Shown one piece after another: positions 5,788 through 6,532 of a stretch of 6,532 bases of DNA. This DNA is from JBILVQ01 sp044370375. GTDB taxonomy: Bacteria; Bacteroidota; Bacteroidia; UBA4408. The notes beneath the pieces were generated by a model. It did not search any database. It saw only the letters and a program-made list of their open reading frames with translations, and was not told where the DNA came from. The first letter of the stretch is position 1. Each line of letters begins with the position of its first letter. The stretch is taken from contig JBILVQ010000175.1 of assembly GCA_044370375.1 (NCBI GenBank), forward strand, positions 1 to 6,532, written 5' to 3'. The position numbers were made by a program, and so were the translations under genes.

Positions 5788-6513
5788 TTATTTCAAACCT
5801 TTTGCTTTTTTAATATTCTCGTAGGCTTGCTGCACTTTCAAAAATTTTTCCTTTGCATCTTTTTGTATTTCCGGCCCCAGATTCACCACCTTGTCCGGAT
5901 GATATTTCATGGCCATCTTTCGGTAAGCTTTTCTAATGTCTTCTTCCGTGGCCTCTTTCGTTATTTCAAGAATTTTATAATCAGAATCACTTTCTTTCAA
6001 AAACATTGCTTTGATAGACATGAAATCTGCTTCCTGAATCTTTAAATAAGCAGCAATTTGCGTTATCACCGTTACCTCGCCCGGGTGAACCTGTCCGTCT
6101 GATTGCGATAACCCGAACAGAAAATGTATTAGTTCAAGACGACCTGCATATTGCATGTTGGCACGAATCTGGGCACAAACCTGATCGAGAGGAATTTCTT
6201 TGTTGAGCAATTCTTTTAACAAGAGCATTTGCTCGCGGGTATTGTCAACCCCGAAGTGTTTTACATAAAATTTTTTGATAAAATCTAATTCAGATTTCAA
6301 AACGGTGCCATCTGCTTTCAGAACAGCAGCCACCAGAACCAATAAACTGGCACTAAAGTCTCCTCTTTGCGAATGATAGCGCGTATTGGTTTGTTTGGCA
6401 ACCGCTCCTGAATCATCCAATACTGCACCCAATGCAAATCCAATCAAAGCACCAATGGGACCGCCCATTGCCCAGCCAAGGCCTCCGCCTAACCATTTTC
6501 CAAACTTCGTCAA
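5788..6513 (-). CDS. TerB-DnaJ co-chaperone, DjlA-like
   Basis: The 241-residue protein has the DjlA order of parts: a Gly-rich hydrophobic N-terminal segment (about 9-32, with GxxxG spacings), a TerB-like helical domain (about 52-165) and a C-terminal J domain (about 177-237). TerB shows two acidic turns, ADGTVLKSE (67-75) and SDGQVHPGE (138-146). The J domain carries YHPDK (204-208), the HPD motif needed to stimulate the ATPase of DnaK. The protein probably sits at the inner membrane with the J domain facing the cytosol; clients are unknown. The start is a TTG at 6513: the sequence from there (MTKFGKWLGGGLGW) matches the family N-terminus. The reading frame stays open to the right edge without an ATG, so an upstream start outside the window cannot be fully excluded. 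Plain TerB-family annotation would describe the same gene. Confidence 0.88.
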   Translation of the reverse strand: MTKFGKWLGGGLGWAMGGPIGALIGFALGAVLDDSGAVAKQTNTRYHSQRGDFSASLLVLVAAVLKADGTVLKSELDFIKKFYVKHFGVDNTREQMLLLKELLNKEIPLDQVCAQIRANMQYAGRLELIHFLFGLSQSDGQVHPGEVTVITQIAAYLKIQEADFMSIKAMFLKESDSDYKILEITKEATEEDIRKAYRKMAMKYHPDKVVNLGPEIQKDAKEKFLKVQQAYENIKKAKGLK

Positions 6514-6532
6514 AACGTGATATTTTAAATTT

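Noticed and set aside
5788..6513. TerB domain taken as evidence for a tellurite-resistance operon
   Set aside because: No other ter genes are present, and the membrane-TerB-J architecture fits a DjlA-like co-chaperone.

Overview
The window looks like an ordinary chromosomal stretch from a member of the Bacteroidota. Four things point there: a TamL-type lipoprotein Omp85 protein, a small acidic DUF2795-type protein, the membrane N-terminus of a LytTR-type regulator, and -7 boxes resembling TAnnTTTG. I cannot place it below phylum. I see no transposase, integrase, phage gene, tRNA, rRNA, CRISPR array or obvious defence system. I found no convincing undescribed multi-gene system.

Layout. Positions 1-405 (minus) hold the first 135 residues of a four-helix LytTR-type membrane regulator that runs off the left edge. 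A strong hairpin terminator at 411-442 separates it from a 73-residue DUF2795-type gene (447-668, minus). A 321-base non-coding stretch follows (669-989), with long T tracts and a 17-base direct repeat. Next is a SpoU/TrmH-family RNA 2'-O-methyltransferase (990-1763, minus). Divergent from it is tamL (1870 or 1909 to 4281, plus), followed 50 bases later by a Crp/Fnr-family regulator (4332-5000, plus). Convergent to that pair are a class I SAM-dependent methyltransferase (5064-5696, minus) and a TerB-DnaJ (DjlA-like) protein (5788-6513, minus).

How the genes relate. TamL is expected to sit in the outer membrane and, with a TamB partner, to help insert or move envelope components. TamB is not in this window. 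The Crp/Fnr protein lies directly downstream on the same strand and may share a transcript. The divergent arrangement of the RNA methyltransferase and tamL leaves a short shared promoter region whose exact limits depend on the start codons. The other genes look like independent housekeeping or regulatory units.

The points most worth checking are regulatory: the terminator that ends five bases before the LytTR start codon, the near-consensus promoter inside the apparent 5' end of tamL, the A/T-tract repeat and dyads upstream of the DUF2795 gene, and the use of TTG starts.
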